Positions 31,985 to 44,300 of a DNA stretch of 64,000 nucleotides are shown here, piece by piece. Location: NCBI GenBank assembly GCA_030674185.1, contig JAPXFY010000031.1, positions 40,012,532-40,076,531 on the forward strand, in the 5' to 3' direction. The position numbers were made by a program, and so were the translations under genes. The stretch is from Monoplex corrugatus. Its lineage: Eukaryota; Mollusca; Gastropoda; Littorinimorpha; Ranellidae. Below the pieces are notes generated by a model. That model was given only the letters and a program-made list of their open reading frames with translations, ran no database searches and was not told where the DNA came from. The stretch's first letter is position 1, and each line of letters starts with the position of its first letter.

Positions 31985-32700
31985 AGCCAGCCACTGACAT
32001 AACGTATAGGATCTCTAACATGCATATTTGTTATTCTGCATACATAGCCACCAACACAACGTACAGGATCTGTAACGTGTATTTGATATTCTGCATACAT
32101 AACCAGCACCACACACAACGTACAGGATCTGTAACGTGTATTTGTTATTCTGCATACATAACTAGCCACCAACACAACGTACAGGATCTGTAACATGTGT
32201 ATTTGTTATTCTGCATACATAACTAGCCACCAACACAACGTACAGGATCTTTAACATGTGTATTTGTTATTCTGCATACATAACTAGCCACCAACACAAC
32301 GTACAGGATCTTAACGTGTATTTGTTATTCTGCATACATAACTAGCCACCAACACAACGTACAGGATCTGTAAATGTGTTTTGTTATTCTGCATACATAA
32401 CTAGCCACCAACACAACGTACAGGATCTTTAACATGTGTATTTGTTATTCTGCATACATAACAGCCACCAACACAACGTACAGGATCTGTAACATGTGTA
32501 TTTGTTATTCTGCATACATAACCAGCCACCAACACAACGTACAGAATCTGTAACATGTGTATTTGTTATTCTGCATACATAACTAGCCACCAACACAATG
32601 TACAGAATCTGTAACATGTGTATTTGTTATTCTGCATACATAACCAGCCACCAATACAATGTACAGGATCTGTAACATGTGTATTTGATATTCTGCATGC
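31985..32700. repeat. 61-bp minisatellite, about 12 units, derived from a SINE-B-like segment
   Basis: The unit is ccaccaacacaacgtacagg plus atctgtaacatgtgtatttg and ttattctgcatacataacta. The single-copy sequence at about 11650-11712 (ccagccactgacgcaactca ... gatattctgcatgcatatac) is the same segment. Confidence 0.9.
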
Positions 32701-33530
32701 ATGTACAGTATTTTTTATGAGAAACCTAGAGGAATGCCCTGGGATAAAAGTCGGAAGGAAAATCAAATGATTCAACAATCTTTTTATGCAGATGACACTG
32801 TTCTAATCGCAGAAAATGAAAAAAACCTACACAATCATGTGAATACAAATAGAAAGCAGAAATACAGGGCTGGAGCTAAACAGCAAGAAGACTTAAGTCA
32901 TGGTAATCAGTAGGGAAAAAAACAAAAGAAGAAATCCCTTCACGCAAATTAACGGCAATTGGCACCACACTGAGATAAGTTGGTAAGTACAGATATCTGG
33001 GAACAGTCTTCTCACCAGATGGCAGATGCACATTAGAAATAGCCAACAGAATTGGCCAGGCTAAACCAGCATTCAAGAAAACAAAAAGCATTCTTACCAA
33101 CAAATGCCTATCAATTAACATCAGGAAGAGAGTTCTTCAGTGTTATATAGAACTGACACCGTTGTACCGATGTGAAGCGTGGACAGTCAACACGCAAAGT
33201 CAGAACAAGAATGCTAACAATTCCATGGACAGCAGAGGAAACAAACGAGACAGTCTTGAAAGAGGCAGTCACAAAAAGAACTTTAATGAGGACGATGAGG
33301 AAAAGACAAGCAACAGATATGACATTTTATGAGGCAAAAGAAATTAGAGCACCAAGTCACATCAGGAAAGCTTGTAGGGAGAAAAAGCACCAGGGAGAAA
33401 ATATTGGACAGACCTGCGCAGTGGATAAAGACAGAGAGGGTGGGAGATGTACTTGCAGCGACAAAGGATAAATTTATGTGAGGGCGATGATTGCCACTGC
33501 CATGCAGCAGTGTGCATGATGATGATACAG
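32700..33530 (+). mobile_element. LINE reverse-transcriptase fragment with YADD motif
   Basis: The + frame reads MIQQSFYADDTVLIAENEKN, containing the RT catalytic FYADD box. Then come degenerate equivalents of 'FKYLGS.FSPDGRC' (33000-33030) and 'KSILTNKCLSINI' (33088-33120). The copy has stops and frameshifts. It ends in an ATGATGATGAT tail near 33518-33528, matching the tail type of the copy at 2255-2880. Confidence 0.75.
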
Positions 33531-33559
33531 TGTTAAGGTGCTAGCAGGCTTGCACACAT

Positions 33560-34374
33560 CAGGGGTCCCAATACCAAATTTTAAAATTCTGAAAATGTAG
33601 GGGCCGTGCTCCCCTGGAAAATTGTTTTTGAATATAGATGCAAAATAGTGCAATCTGACACAAGTTAAGGCTTCTTTATGATCCTTTGTATTGAAAAAAA
33701 AATGTATACATGCCGGTTTCAGATTTCAAGAAAAATAATTTGATGAGTATCTTTTTTTTAATGTATGCTCCAACAACCATTAAACAACCTAGACAGAACA
33801 GTTTCAAGATACTTTGTAGTTTTCTGCCTCATCTGGTGCTTCTTTGACTTGAAATGGTCTGAAAGTTTGTGGATGCCTGCTCGACTCTAGTTAATTTAAT
33901 TGACATCACAGCGGCACAAGACACAGTAGGCTATGCCAGCCTCTACTATTTTTGAAAGCCATGTGCTCATTTCCATGACATGAATTTTTCGTGAAATCCA
34001 CTCCTAACACCGCTTATTTTTGCAGTCTTTGTCAAACGTTATTGCTGCGGCAGATCCACTCTCCAGAATATCAGCTCGAGACATGGTCACTCTCTTCTAA
34101 AGTTTTGCATCAGCTCGAGACATGGTCACTCTCTTCTAAAGTTTTGCAAACAGTTCTGAAAACAAGCTGCCTAACAAAACAAAAAACACCGAAAGCGACT
34201 TTAACTGAAAATGATACTGGATTTATCCCCTTACAGAAATTTCGTCGTCTGCTACGAGAGATCAACAGACCGACAAACATTTTTTTTTCATTTTCTTGGA
34301 AGCAGATTTTTTTCTCAGAAGCAGCCTGTGGATTTCTCGGATATCCGAGAAAAATCGGAAAATTGGGAGCCATG
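33560..34374. mobile_element. hAT-like non-autonomous element
   Basis: Imperfect terminal repeats CAGGGGTCCCAAT and ATTGGGAGCCATG, and a gtaggggccgtgctcccctg patch near the left end as in other hAT-like copies here. A 38-base direct duplication lies at 34072-34147. No convincing target-site duplication was seen. Confidence 0.45.
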
Positions 34375-34500
34375 ACACGCTGATCTGGGAGGTCAGAACA
34401 GCTCCACCCTTTAACCAATACACGGAGGTGTCAAGGCGGACTGAATCCAGTACCTTCTGGATGAAGTCTGATTTTACCCACTTCATTACGGCGCCCGTCA
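34375..34500 (-). mobile_element. tRNA-derived SINE, family B (copy 2, head)
   Basis: On the - strand, GGGCGCCGTAATGAAGTGGG (box A region) is followed by TACTGGATTCAGTCCGCC (box-B-like). The order and spacing match copy 1 at 11640-11873. Confidence 0.55.
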
Positions 34501-34589
34501 AAACAAGCTCACACGTTACACATGCATGAACACATTTCACTTCCATACACCACACAAATAATCAGGAAATAATTTACTCAATCACTCAT

Positions 34590-35290
34590 GATGCAAAGAA
34601 AGTACAATGAACACTTGTCAGACCAGTTGTAGGTAAAACATGTTCAACATTTGACAATATTCCAATTATAAACTTATTTTTACTGTTGATTAAAGTCCGG
34701 CTGACTGCATAGAGCCACATCAGGGCTATAGCTGTTTCAAAACATACACGATACTTCAACAAGAAAAAAATTGAAAAAAAATTAATACATATCAATGTAT
34801 CTGCACACATCATCAAAGGAGATGCCCCTAGCACTGACCACTCAGTCCAATTCGTCACACAGGAGATTTAAAAAACATACCTGAATACAAATATAAACAT
34901 ACCTAAGAATTCTAAAACATATGAAATTTTATATTATAGCTGTATGCAGTCGACTGGGTTTTAAATCAAAATAACAATCACTTAAAATTGCTTCCGCAAA
35001 TCACATTTTTCAAGTCCAAAAAATACATTTAATACATGTACCCAATTATCAATCCTAAGAGAAAGTACATAAGACTTTATCAAACACATACAGGTAAATG
35101 GACCAATAAGGAAGAAAATGACAGGAAGAAATGACAGAAAGCAAAGGAATAAGGCAGAAATAAAGGGAGTGACAGTAAAGAAGAAATTTGAAGCTCAGAA
35201 TTTATTTTAGTATTTATACTGAAAGAGCCCCCGGCATCCCAACAGGTGGGGGTCGAAGACAATTATGAACTGAAAGACACACACAGACAT
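34590..35290 (-). repeat. Dispersed repeat family E (copy 1)
   Basis: It matches the reverse complement of 50095-50645 over most of its length. Shared phrases include tactttctcttaggattgat and ctgtcatttcttcct. A 180-base part recurs at 46360-46545. On the - strand it begins at a cccccacctgttgggatgcc phrase and ends near tggctctatgcagtcagccg. Probably a retroposed element. No catalytic motif is seen. Confidence 0.65.
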
Positions 35291-35512
35291 GACAAATCTT
35301 CATAGTATGTCTGCAGGCAAGTCAGGGAGGGAGACGAAGAGGCAGACAGAGAAAAAGATGGGAAGACAATATCAGAGAGTGGACTGGCCTTGAATGGAAT
35401 ATCATTCTGCGGAAAGCTGAGGACCGTGAGGAGTGGAGGAAGTTGGTTGCAAAATCTTCAGTGGTGCCCCAACGGTCAACCAGACTAAGGGACTGATGAT
35501 GATGATGATGAT
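35290..35512 (+). mobile_element. LINE 3' end with (ATG/TGA)n tail
   Basis: The + frame reads GRQRKRWEDNIREWTGLEWN and EEWRKLVAKSSVVPQRSTRL. This is the conserved last part of LINE ORF2, and it is followed within a few bases by TGATGATGATGATGATG. The coding end and tail are intact, so this copy is fairly young. Confidence 0.8.
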
Positions 35513-35639
35513 GTTCATATTGTCAAAAACTAGCTGTAAGACAAGTCCAATGCGACTTAATGCTAATAATATCTTTAGTAATAACATGTTCTGAGGTCTG
35601 TCTGTGAGCAAGTCCACTTTCTGAAGAGAACAATCACAA

Positions 35640-36330
35640 TTAAAACACACTATGTTCATACTGTCAATGGGCAAGTCCACTTTGAAGTCTGTCAAAGGGC
35701 AAGTCCACTTTCTGAAGAGAACAATCACAATTAAAACACACTATGTTCATACTGTCAAAGGGCAAGTCCACTTTCTGAAGAGAACAATCACAATTAAAAC
35801 ACACTATGTTCATACTGTCAATGGGCAAGTCCACTTTCTGAAGAGAACAATCACAATTAAAACGCACTATGTTCATACTGTCAATGGGCAAGTCCACTTT
35901 GAAGTCTGTCAATGGGCAAGTCCACTTTCTGAAGAAAACGATCACACTATGTTCATACTGTCAATGGGCAAGTCCACTTTGAAGTCTATGGGCAAGTCCA
36001 CTTTCTGAAGAGAACAATCACAATTAAAACACACTATGTTCATACTGTCAATGAGCAAGTCCACTTGAAAGTCCGTCTATGGGCAAGTCCACTTTGAAGT
36101 CTGTCTATGGACATGTCCACTTTGAAGTCTGTCTATGGGCAAGTCCACTTTGAAGTCGTCTACAGACAAGTCCACTTTGAAGTCTGTCAATGGGCAAGTC
36201 CACTTTGAAGTCTGTCAATGGGCAAGTCCACTTTAAAGTCTGTCAATGGGCAAGTCCACTTTAAAGTCTGTCAATGGGCAAGTCCACTTTAAAGTCTGTC
36301 AATGGGCAAGTCCACTTTCTGAAGGTTAAC
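35640..36330. repeat. Composite 63-bp / 28-bp minisatellite
   Basis: The long unit includes gggcaagtccactttctgaa, gagaacaatcacaattaaaa and cacactatgttcatactgtc. The short unit is gaagtctgtcaatgggcaag plus tccacttt. The short unit is part of the long one and takes over from about 36080. Confidence 0.9.
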
Positions 36331-36969
36331 AGCATACGAAGGTGTGACAGATGTTCATATTCAAATGTCTGCTGCTACAGCTGCCGTCTGGAACCCTCTA
36401 TAACAATGGACAATGTGTAAACATTCTCAAGAAATTTGGTGTACTGATATAAAAACATGTGCAGAACACAATGGACATGATCAGAACTCGTAAATGTGCA
36501 ATTTCTGAACTTTACTTGACAAGTTGATAGAACACTGCATACCTACTTTGAATTTCTGCTTTTGTGTGCTTTGCATCACAAGGTGTCAGACTGTATTGGA
36601 GAGGTGATAATCATCATTACGTATTGTACATGTTCAGTACTGCAAAGGGATGGAATAACGGCATTTTTTTAAATATTTTTTTTTTAGGTAAGTAGCATTT
36701 TATCACATGTGTGTGACCTACAGACTTAAAACGTTTGCACATTGTACATACTGACGTACTCAGAAAGTGTACAACAATTTCATGCAGCTATCTTCAATAG
36801 TTCTGATAAAGAGTAGTTAATACAAAACGACATCATGGTTCAACTTAATTACCAGGCCAAAAAGATGTGATAGATGTTCATGTTCTGTTTGTGGACAAAA
36901 GTCCACTTTCTAGTCAAAACAATAAAAATGTAAACCACCACCTGACAAAAACAAACATTTATCCATGTC

Positions 36970-37990
36970 CAAGAGCATCGGACATATCATGGCAAGCACT
37001 CAAACACTTGGTTACTATGACCCAACACCTGAGACTAGAGTTATCACTGATGCATCACCTGTTGGAGTGGCGGGAATTCTTACCCAGGTCCAAGGGGACA
37101 TAACCCAGAATGACAAGATACACAAGTCACAGCCTGACAGATACGGAGAGGAGATACAAACTGAGAAAGAAGCCCTCCCCATTGCGTAGGCATACAAGAA
37201 ATTTCACCCATCACATATATGACTTCAGTTAGGTTTGCTCACAGATCACAAACCATTTGAGCCAATACATGGCCCATGCTCAAAACCAAATGCTCAAATT
37301 GAAAGGTGGGTGTTACAAGTTCCATGTGATCCACGTCCCAGGAAAACGAAATAGTGCGGATCCACTACCAATGTTGTTGCCAAAGTCCTCTTCAACTCAA
37401 GCAGATATCACAGAAGAAAACAGAGCAACATGCAACACCAGTAGCATTGACCATAAAACAAGTTGAGGCAGTCTCTTGTGAGGAATGAAGAACTGGAAGT
37501 ACGACAGATCATCAAAACAGGAAAACAGGACAATCATGATCTAAAGCTTTTTGCTGCAATCAGTCTGGAAGAATGCACTATAGGGCAAACTTGTACTGAG
37601 AGGATCACGGATTGTTAAGCCAAAGCAACTATGTCCACACATGATCATTCTCGCTCGAGAAGGACCACTCAGAATTGTAGGCATCAAACAGACTTTTCAA
37701 ACCAAAGTCTGGTGGCCTGGAATGTAGAAAGACGCTGGAAAGTTCCGCAAGACATGTAGTGGATGCCAGATGATCAAATGTCCGAATCTGCCGGAACCAA
37801 TGAAAACCACCCAACTTCACCCAGGACCAAGAGAAGAAATTCCACTAAGAGAGTCGTCTTAGTGACCACTGATCACGACAGCAGATATTATGAAACAGCT
37901 GTCATGTAGTCAACAACCACTGAGAAAACCATAGCAGTACTGAAAACAATATTTACAAAATTACCATCGACACTGCAATATCTGGCAAAG
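36970..37990 (+). pseudogene. Ty3/Gypsy pol remnant (RNase H to integrase)
   Basis: The + frame reads LGYYDPTPETRVITDASPVG, the start of a Gypsy RNase H. Then come DHKPFE, a decayed H2C2/integrase N-terminus (KTCSGCQM near 37753) and broken integrase core. Frames change several times and stops are present. Reverse transcriptase and LTRs were not found, so it is an old fragment. Confidence 0.7.
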
Positions 37991-38222
37991 GCCCACAGTT
38001 CATTTTCATTGAATATTATCTGTAATAAACAAACATCTTTATCGGTGTATGAATATGTAATAAACAAGAAACATCTTATCATTGTATGAATTTTTCTGTC
38101 CTTGGACAGATAAGTGATTCAATTCTGTTTAATTCAAATGGGAATAAATGTCATTCAAACAATTAATTCACCAGGATTCTGCCCGTAGAACACAGCCATA
38201 GCAACATTTGTATCAACAATGC

Positions 38223-38333
38223 TCATACCCACAGCTCCTGTAATGGTTGATTCTGTGCCTTGGTGATGATGTTCACAGCATGCTCAAAAATCTCGTCTGA
38301 CAACTGCTCCACTGACTTGTCCGCTTCAATCTC
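38223..38333 (-). CDS. DTYMK: Thymidylate kinase exon 5 (C-terminus and stop)
   Basis: Acceptor ttttccag|GAG, stop TGA at 38225-38223. It encodes 36 residues including [16 protein letters not shown] and QPLQELW, matching the C-terminal helix of animal thymidylate kinases. Confidence 0.93.
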   Translation of the reverse strand, partial: EIEADKSVEQLSDEIFEHAVNIITKAQNQPLQELWV

Positions 38334-41300
38334 CTGGAAAAGATCACACAACAGTTGGAAATTAAGTCTAACACATGATGACAATTGGAAATTAAGTCTA
38401 ACACATGATTGATGACAACTGGAAATTAAGTCTAACACTTGATGACAATGGGAAATTAAGTCTAACACATGATGACAATTCAAAATTAAGTCTAACACAT
38501 GATGTTAGTTGTAATTAAGTCTAACACACAATGACAATTTGGTGAGAGTTGCATAAGTCAAGCAAGAAGTCATATAAGGGAAGCCAATCATTTTATGAAC
38601 CCTCCCTGAGACAAAACATAAGTGCTTCTCTCTCATTTACATAGGCTGAAATGTGTGTCAAACTCACACCTGTCGCGTCACCGGGTTCGGTTTTGGCCAC
38701 TGCACATTTTGACACCACCATCTCCCTCCAAGCCACTCTGTCTCGACTTCTGTGGACAATTTCTTGAATATTCAGGCCAATGATGTCGCACAGCGCACAA
38801 ATCCGAGATACTTTAGTTGGCCACTTTCTGCTGGCTATTAATAGCGCGCCCCTTCCCTTCGACTCCCCACACCCTTTTCACCTGTCCCTTTATCACTAGT
38901 GCGGGAAGCACAAAGACGCGCTACACTGACGAACTTTGGTCGACCCTGCCTGGCTAAAAATAGCACATGCAGGCGACGCCGGCTCGCAACTAAAGGATGG
39001 TAGAATGGCTGGGAAAATGCAGCCGTGGTCGGTTATGTTCTCGATGTAGGAAAATGGAGGTCTGCCTTTCTTCCTTTTTGCCAGTTTTTCCTTAAAAGAT
39101 GGTTGCCATGAGGTCTGTGTTCTTGCTGCGCGACACATGGCCAATGTCTTCTCTCATTGATATCTGCTAGTAGTCTTCTGGTGGTATAAAGTTCGTCCAG
39201 GACAATTTCATTAGTTCTTCTATCTGTTCATTTGACACACAGTAGTCTCCCATAAAACCACATCTCGGCTGCCTCAATTCTTCTGCAATCAACTTTTCTC
39301 AGAGTCCAGGCTTCGCAGCCATAAATCATGACTGGCCAGATCAAACATCATAAAAGTCAAACTTTCAGGCCATTTGGTATGCCTCTGTCTTTCCAGAAGT
39401 TGTTGAATTGGATAATTTTTTGCTTTACCATTCCAACTCTTATTTTGATGTCTTTGGAGCAGGTTCCCTATTCAGTTTTTACAGAACCAAGATATGAAAT
39501 ACTTAACATTTTCTAAAGGAACTTTGTTAACCCTTTGACTCTCACATCCTGTCAACCAGCATCCTGTATTGTCAACCATGCTATCATCTGTCATCAGATG
39601 ACAACCATTCTAGCAAAGCAAAAACTTTCCCTCACCCTATCCACCAGCTTCCTGCAGGAAACTGGTGGACAGGGTGAAGAAGTGAAAGATTGAGTTTTTG
39701 CATCTGGTGGATAGGGTAGGGGAGTCAAAGGGTGAATTAAGATGTCATGATTGTTTTCAGTGTCTTTGCCTTTGATATGTAACACTTTTGTTTTCTTGGC
39801 GTTCAAGTTTACACCAGCCCTTTTGCCTGCTGCATCTACCCTGTATAGAATTCTTTTTATGCTGGCAATGTTATCTGTTAACAGTGCAGTATCATCAACA
39901 TAGCACAGGTTTGTAAGATTTTCTTCCTCCCATCTTTATGCCCAGGCCTTCTATATCAGCATCTCTCATGACTTGTGTCAAACTACCTCTGTTAATTTTA
40001 CGTTTGTGTGCGACAAGAAGGATTTGAAAATTCCTTAATTTTTACGTTGGCAGCAGCCATGGGGTTAAGTTGTTCAAACCTGTTGGCCTGGACGTCGAAA
40101 CAAAAGGTAATATGACTTCAGTCTGTCATCTTTCAGCTGTTGTAACTTGGCGTGGAAGTAAAAGACAGTTTCTCAAGATGACCTCTCTGCGCTCAGAATG
40201 AATTCCATGTGCACTATCACAGGTGCCATGTGATAGAGAAAATCCAGAATGATCATGGCACAAGCCTTAGGCCTGCACATAAATCCATGAGCTGGCCAGA
40301 TCCTGAGGTCCTACCTAGATAATTCCACAACCCTGGGATGGTTGGGGAGTGAGGTGGCAGAGACCTCAACTGTTCCTGGCTCTAATATCACAAGCTCATC
40401 CCCTCTCCCTCGTTTCAAATTCATATTCACTTTTTCTCTTTTACCAAGACTTCAGAAAGGCAAAAAGATTACTTGGTCTTCAACGGGTGGGACCTGGGAA
40501 ATCAACCTATCTCACCAATGTTTTTTCCAAGGCAGCTGGGCAATGCCCTGCTCTTCATGATTTTCAACTGCCGTGGGATCTTTAGCATTCGCAGCCACTT
40601 GTTTTTCGTTCTGAAGGAATAGGCGTTCAGTTCGATTTTCTGGTCAAACTGAGGAGAGAAGTCGAGGCCTCTATGGGGAGCGAACCCTGGAACCTCGAGT
40701 TTAGTTATTGGCAGGTGAACGTCTGAACCATTCTGCCACTCTTCTCCCTAAAGTAATAAACACAAACCAAAAACAAAAAGGTAATACTACTCACAATCCA
40801 GCTCTCATCCTTTAGCTGTGTAAACTTTTTTGCGACGGTGTTCTGGAAGTCCTGTTTCTCATAACGCTCCGTGCCGTAGCCCCCACGCTGTGCTGCCACC
40901 TGGGTGCTGACGCTAAGGTACAGGACCTTATCTGGTCGCAACAAACCTTGCTCTGGTTGTTGACACCACTTCATGGTCAGGTTCTGGGTGCAGATATTCA
41001 TACACATTTCACGCACTGAGGACTTTTTGCTATCCAGCTCCCCCCCCCCCCAAGTTTATTGCTTCACATTTCACTCTCACACACACATATACACACATGC
41101 ACACACACACACATGTACACACACACACACACATGTGCGCACACACACACACCCATCCACACACAAAAGCACACACACACACACACACTGTTCAAACTGT
41201 CAGCAACTCTCCCTGCAATGTACAATGTACAAACATATACAACTGGCACATATATGCACACACATTCACGTACACACACACACACAAACACAGTAAACCT

Positions 41301-44300
41301 TGCAATAGCTGTCAGTATCACTCAATGCTCAGACTCTATGAGCACATCTGTACACATTTAAATGTTCTTACCACTACTGCAGTTTCAAAAATAAAATCAC
41401 AAAATTACAGCCTACCTGAGAATTAGTTCCCTAAATTAAGCACATCTCATAAAACATTCAACAAACTACAGCACTCTGAGAATATCTTAGAAAGAAAACT
41501 ACAGCACAGTTCAGAATATGGTTACAAAACTGCAGTAAACTTGGGACTGTGTTTAAAAATGTTAACACTAATCAAAATGTTTTTACAAAATAAAACATAT
41601 TTGAAAAGTGGGATCAAAAACTAACACTAGGTATTCGCGGGCGGCGAAAAGTACGGCAAAGTGCGGTTTTTCGCTGGTTTTCAACTTGCTCGTTCTCAAC
41701 AAAATGCAGTGTCAGAAATAAAAAACATAGATCACGTTGATCTGTGATCCTTTAAGCTTTGTTTAAAGTCAAAATAAATCAATAAGTGTAACATTTACCG
41801 TTTGAAATATGCTTTTGATGATGGGTACTAAATTGCGATTTTGCTGCTGCTGGAACGATGAAATCGGAACGCGGTTTTGACCCCTACCTTGAAAACTCGC
41901 CTCGAGGGGGATTCGCTGGGTCAGATATCAACAAACCATTTACACAGTCAAAAAGACGACTAAATTTGCTTTCATCCCATGTAAAAAGTGAACTGATAGG
42001 CTTCCATTTAGTCGGTCGTTTCGTGCGTTAAAAACTTCCGTCGATGATTTCGCGACCTTACTCAAAACCAATCTCGCCATATTTTCCACTGTGCAAAAGG
42101 TCAAGGTTTCAACTTTCAACTTCTGCTATTTGCATACGGATTCAACCACTGGCTAATTTCCTCGAGGACTGAGAACAACGCGACCTATTTTCGCTTTCTC
42201 TTAGCGTCTGACGCGCAATGGCGGACACGAGTGAAGCCCGTTCGAGCGAGCACATGGACGTCGAAGTTTACGTCGACCGCTCCAGTCACGACGAATCAAG
42301 CGATCCAACTTATCTAGAGGGTAAGTGAAATATCTTGCAGTTTGTTTACTATTACTTTTCGACATTTTGTTTCCTGATTTTAGAATATAATTGTTTGGAA
42401 AGCGCACAACTGCAGCACCCACAGTATCATGAATACATGGGTGCAACTCCTGAAAAAGAAAAAACCTGAAAGGCAGGGGTCCAGGGGCCGCCCAGGCCCT
42501 GGTGGGGTACAGGGGCAGAGCCCTTGTTGGGGGGTCAGGGGGGCAACGCCCCCCTGAAGCTGAAAGAAAATTAGCCTTTTTATGATGATTTGGGGGGTCT
42601 CTCCTTTAATCTGAGCATGAACAAATGAACAGAAAAATTGACATATTTCTGACTTACATGGTAACAGAATAGCAGTGTTACCACCAGTACTAACCATGAT
42701 AGATTACTAGTTAATCATGAAAGAAAAATCTGGAAGAAGCAACAGCTGAATAATTCTGTCAAAGTCAGTCTTAAGAATACAGAAACCAGTCCAGTCAATA
42801 TCACTCTTTTGCTCCAATCCTCCTTCACAGTTTATCTGCCAAACAGTATCACTTGTGTTTATAACACAGGTCCAAACTGACCATAACACAGTATCTGACA
42901 ATCCTCTAAGTGATGAGGAGACAGAAATCATTTGAAGATTAGCACTAGTCATTCATAAGGTGTTTCCAGGCCAACATGAGTGTAGCCTTTGTTCATAAAA
43001 TCAACAACATCAGTAACAGTTCAGACACATTATTGTTTAAAAAAAGTGGAAGATGGTTAAATGTCCATTCTAGATTTCTTCAGAAACTGTCTAATGTCTT
43101 GTGATAACTTCATGGCAGCTCTTTTGCCACCTTTTGGCACTGTGTAGATGCTGGAACTGGGTTGTGCAGAAGTGGCCTGTGCAGAAATAGCATGAAAACG
43201 TAACTAACCATCACATTTTCCTTGTGGCTGGGATGATCGGCATGTTCCTTTAGTTTTTTCTTTTCCCACTCGTGCCGTAGGCTACTTCAGTACTTGATTT
43301 GCTTAGAGCAAACTGCGCAGAAACATGTTCCTGGAAAGTCAAGTTTCCGACACTACTCTCCGTACTCTTTGTCCTGCTCGTCTTTCTGCTTCAGCCACTC
43401 CCACCTCCACTTGTTTTTCACCCCTTCCTCCACCTTCGCAAGACGTGAAAAATCTGCTTCCGTGAGATAATGCATACTCAAACGTCGAACGAAAAGTCGC
43501 CTGCTAATTCCAGTCACCTGCTTCGGATCTTCTGTACCTCCAACACAGGAGAGCTCCAATCACTTTGCTTACGAACACTCCGAGCGGAAGCGGAGTTGCT
43601 CACTGTATCGAAGGATTTTAATCGGCATTTTTTTCCCAATCGCTTTGCTTACGAACACTCGGAGCAGAAGCGGAGATGCTCACTGTATCGAAGGATTTTA
43701 ATCGGCTTTTTTTTTTTTTTTTCCTTGTCAAATTTTCAAAAACCGGATCTGTCCGCTCGACCGTTTTTCAAAAACCAGATTCCGGTCTGTAGCCGGAGGA
43801 GTTGCACCCATGTGAATATGTTAGAAGGTAGGGGTAGGTGACGGTTTGGGGTGCGGTAATTTTACAGAGAGTGAGATCAGGCATATGATTAAAGGAAAAT
43901 GTTTACAAAAGATTTTTTTTAATAATCCATGCCTTTATTATATTTATTTATAATGATGTTAATGAGAGATTAGCGATTTATTGTGGTCACGTGACCAACG
44001 CTTTGATCGATCGATAGTCGAATCGGCCGAGTGCCCTCCCTTGGCTTCTTGTTGACTTCACTCGATCTGGTTCAGTGTCGTTCAATAATTTCACAATGTT
44101 ACACCTTTTTCTTTTCTGCCTTTGTGTAAACTTCCTGAATGGTACCATTGAAACAAATCTGCATGTTTATCAATCCTATTATTTTTAGGCCCAATATTAT
44201 TATCACCTAGTTCAACAGCTTTAAAAGTTTATTATTATTATTAATATTGTTATCATTATATTTTTGTTATTATTTTACTATCATTATTCATTATTATTTA

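Larger units (their letters stand above)
38690..40030 (-). mobile_element. LINE reverse-transcriptase fragment (YVDD), twice interrupted
   Basis: On the - strand the RT palm reads [10 protein letters not shown], then [20 protein letters not shown] and [14 protein letters not shown] (about 39960-39760). It is split by a TF MITE at 39527-39737, then goes on through degenerate thumb sequence (39300-39500) to [13 protein letters not shown] at 39090-39130. A further ~235-bp insertion (38793-39030) splits its 3' part relative to the sister copy at 18200-18850. Confidence 0.8.

Noticed and set aside
40669..40745. Possible tRNA-Leu gene
   Set aside because: Boxes A and B fit, but the sequence continues into a SINE body and the stems are imperfect.
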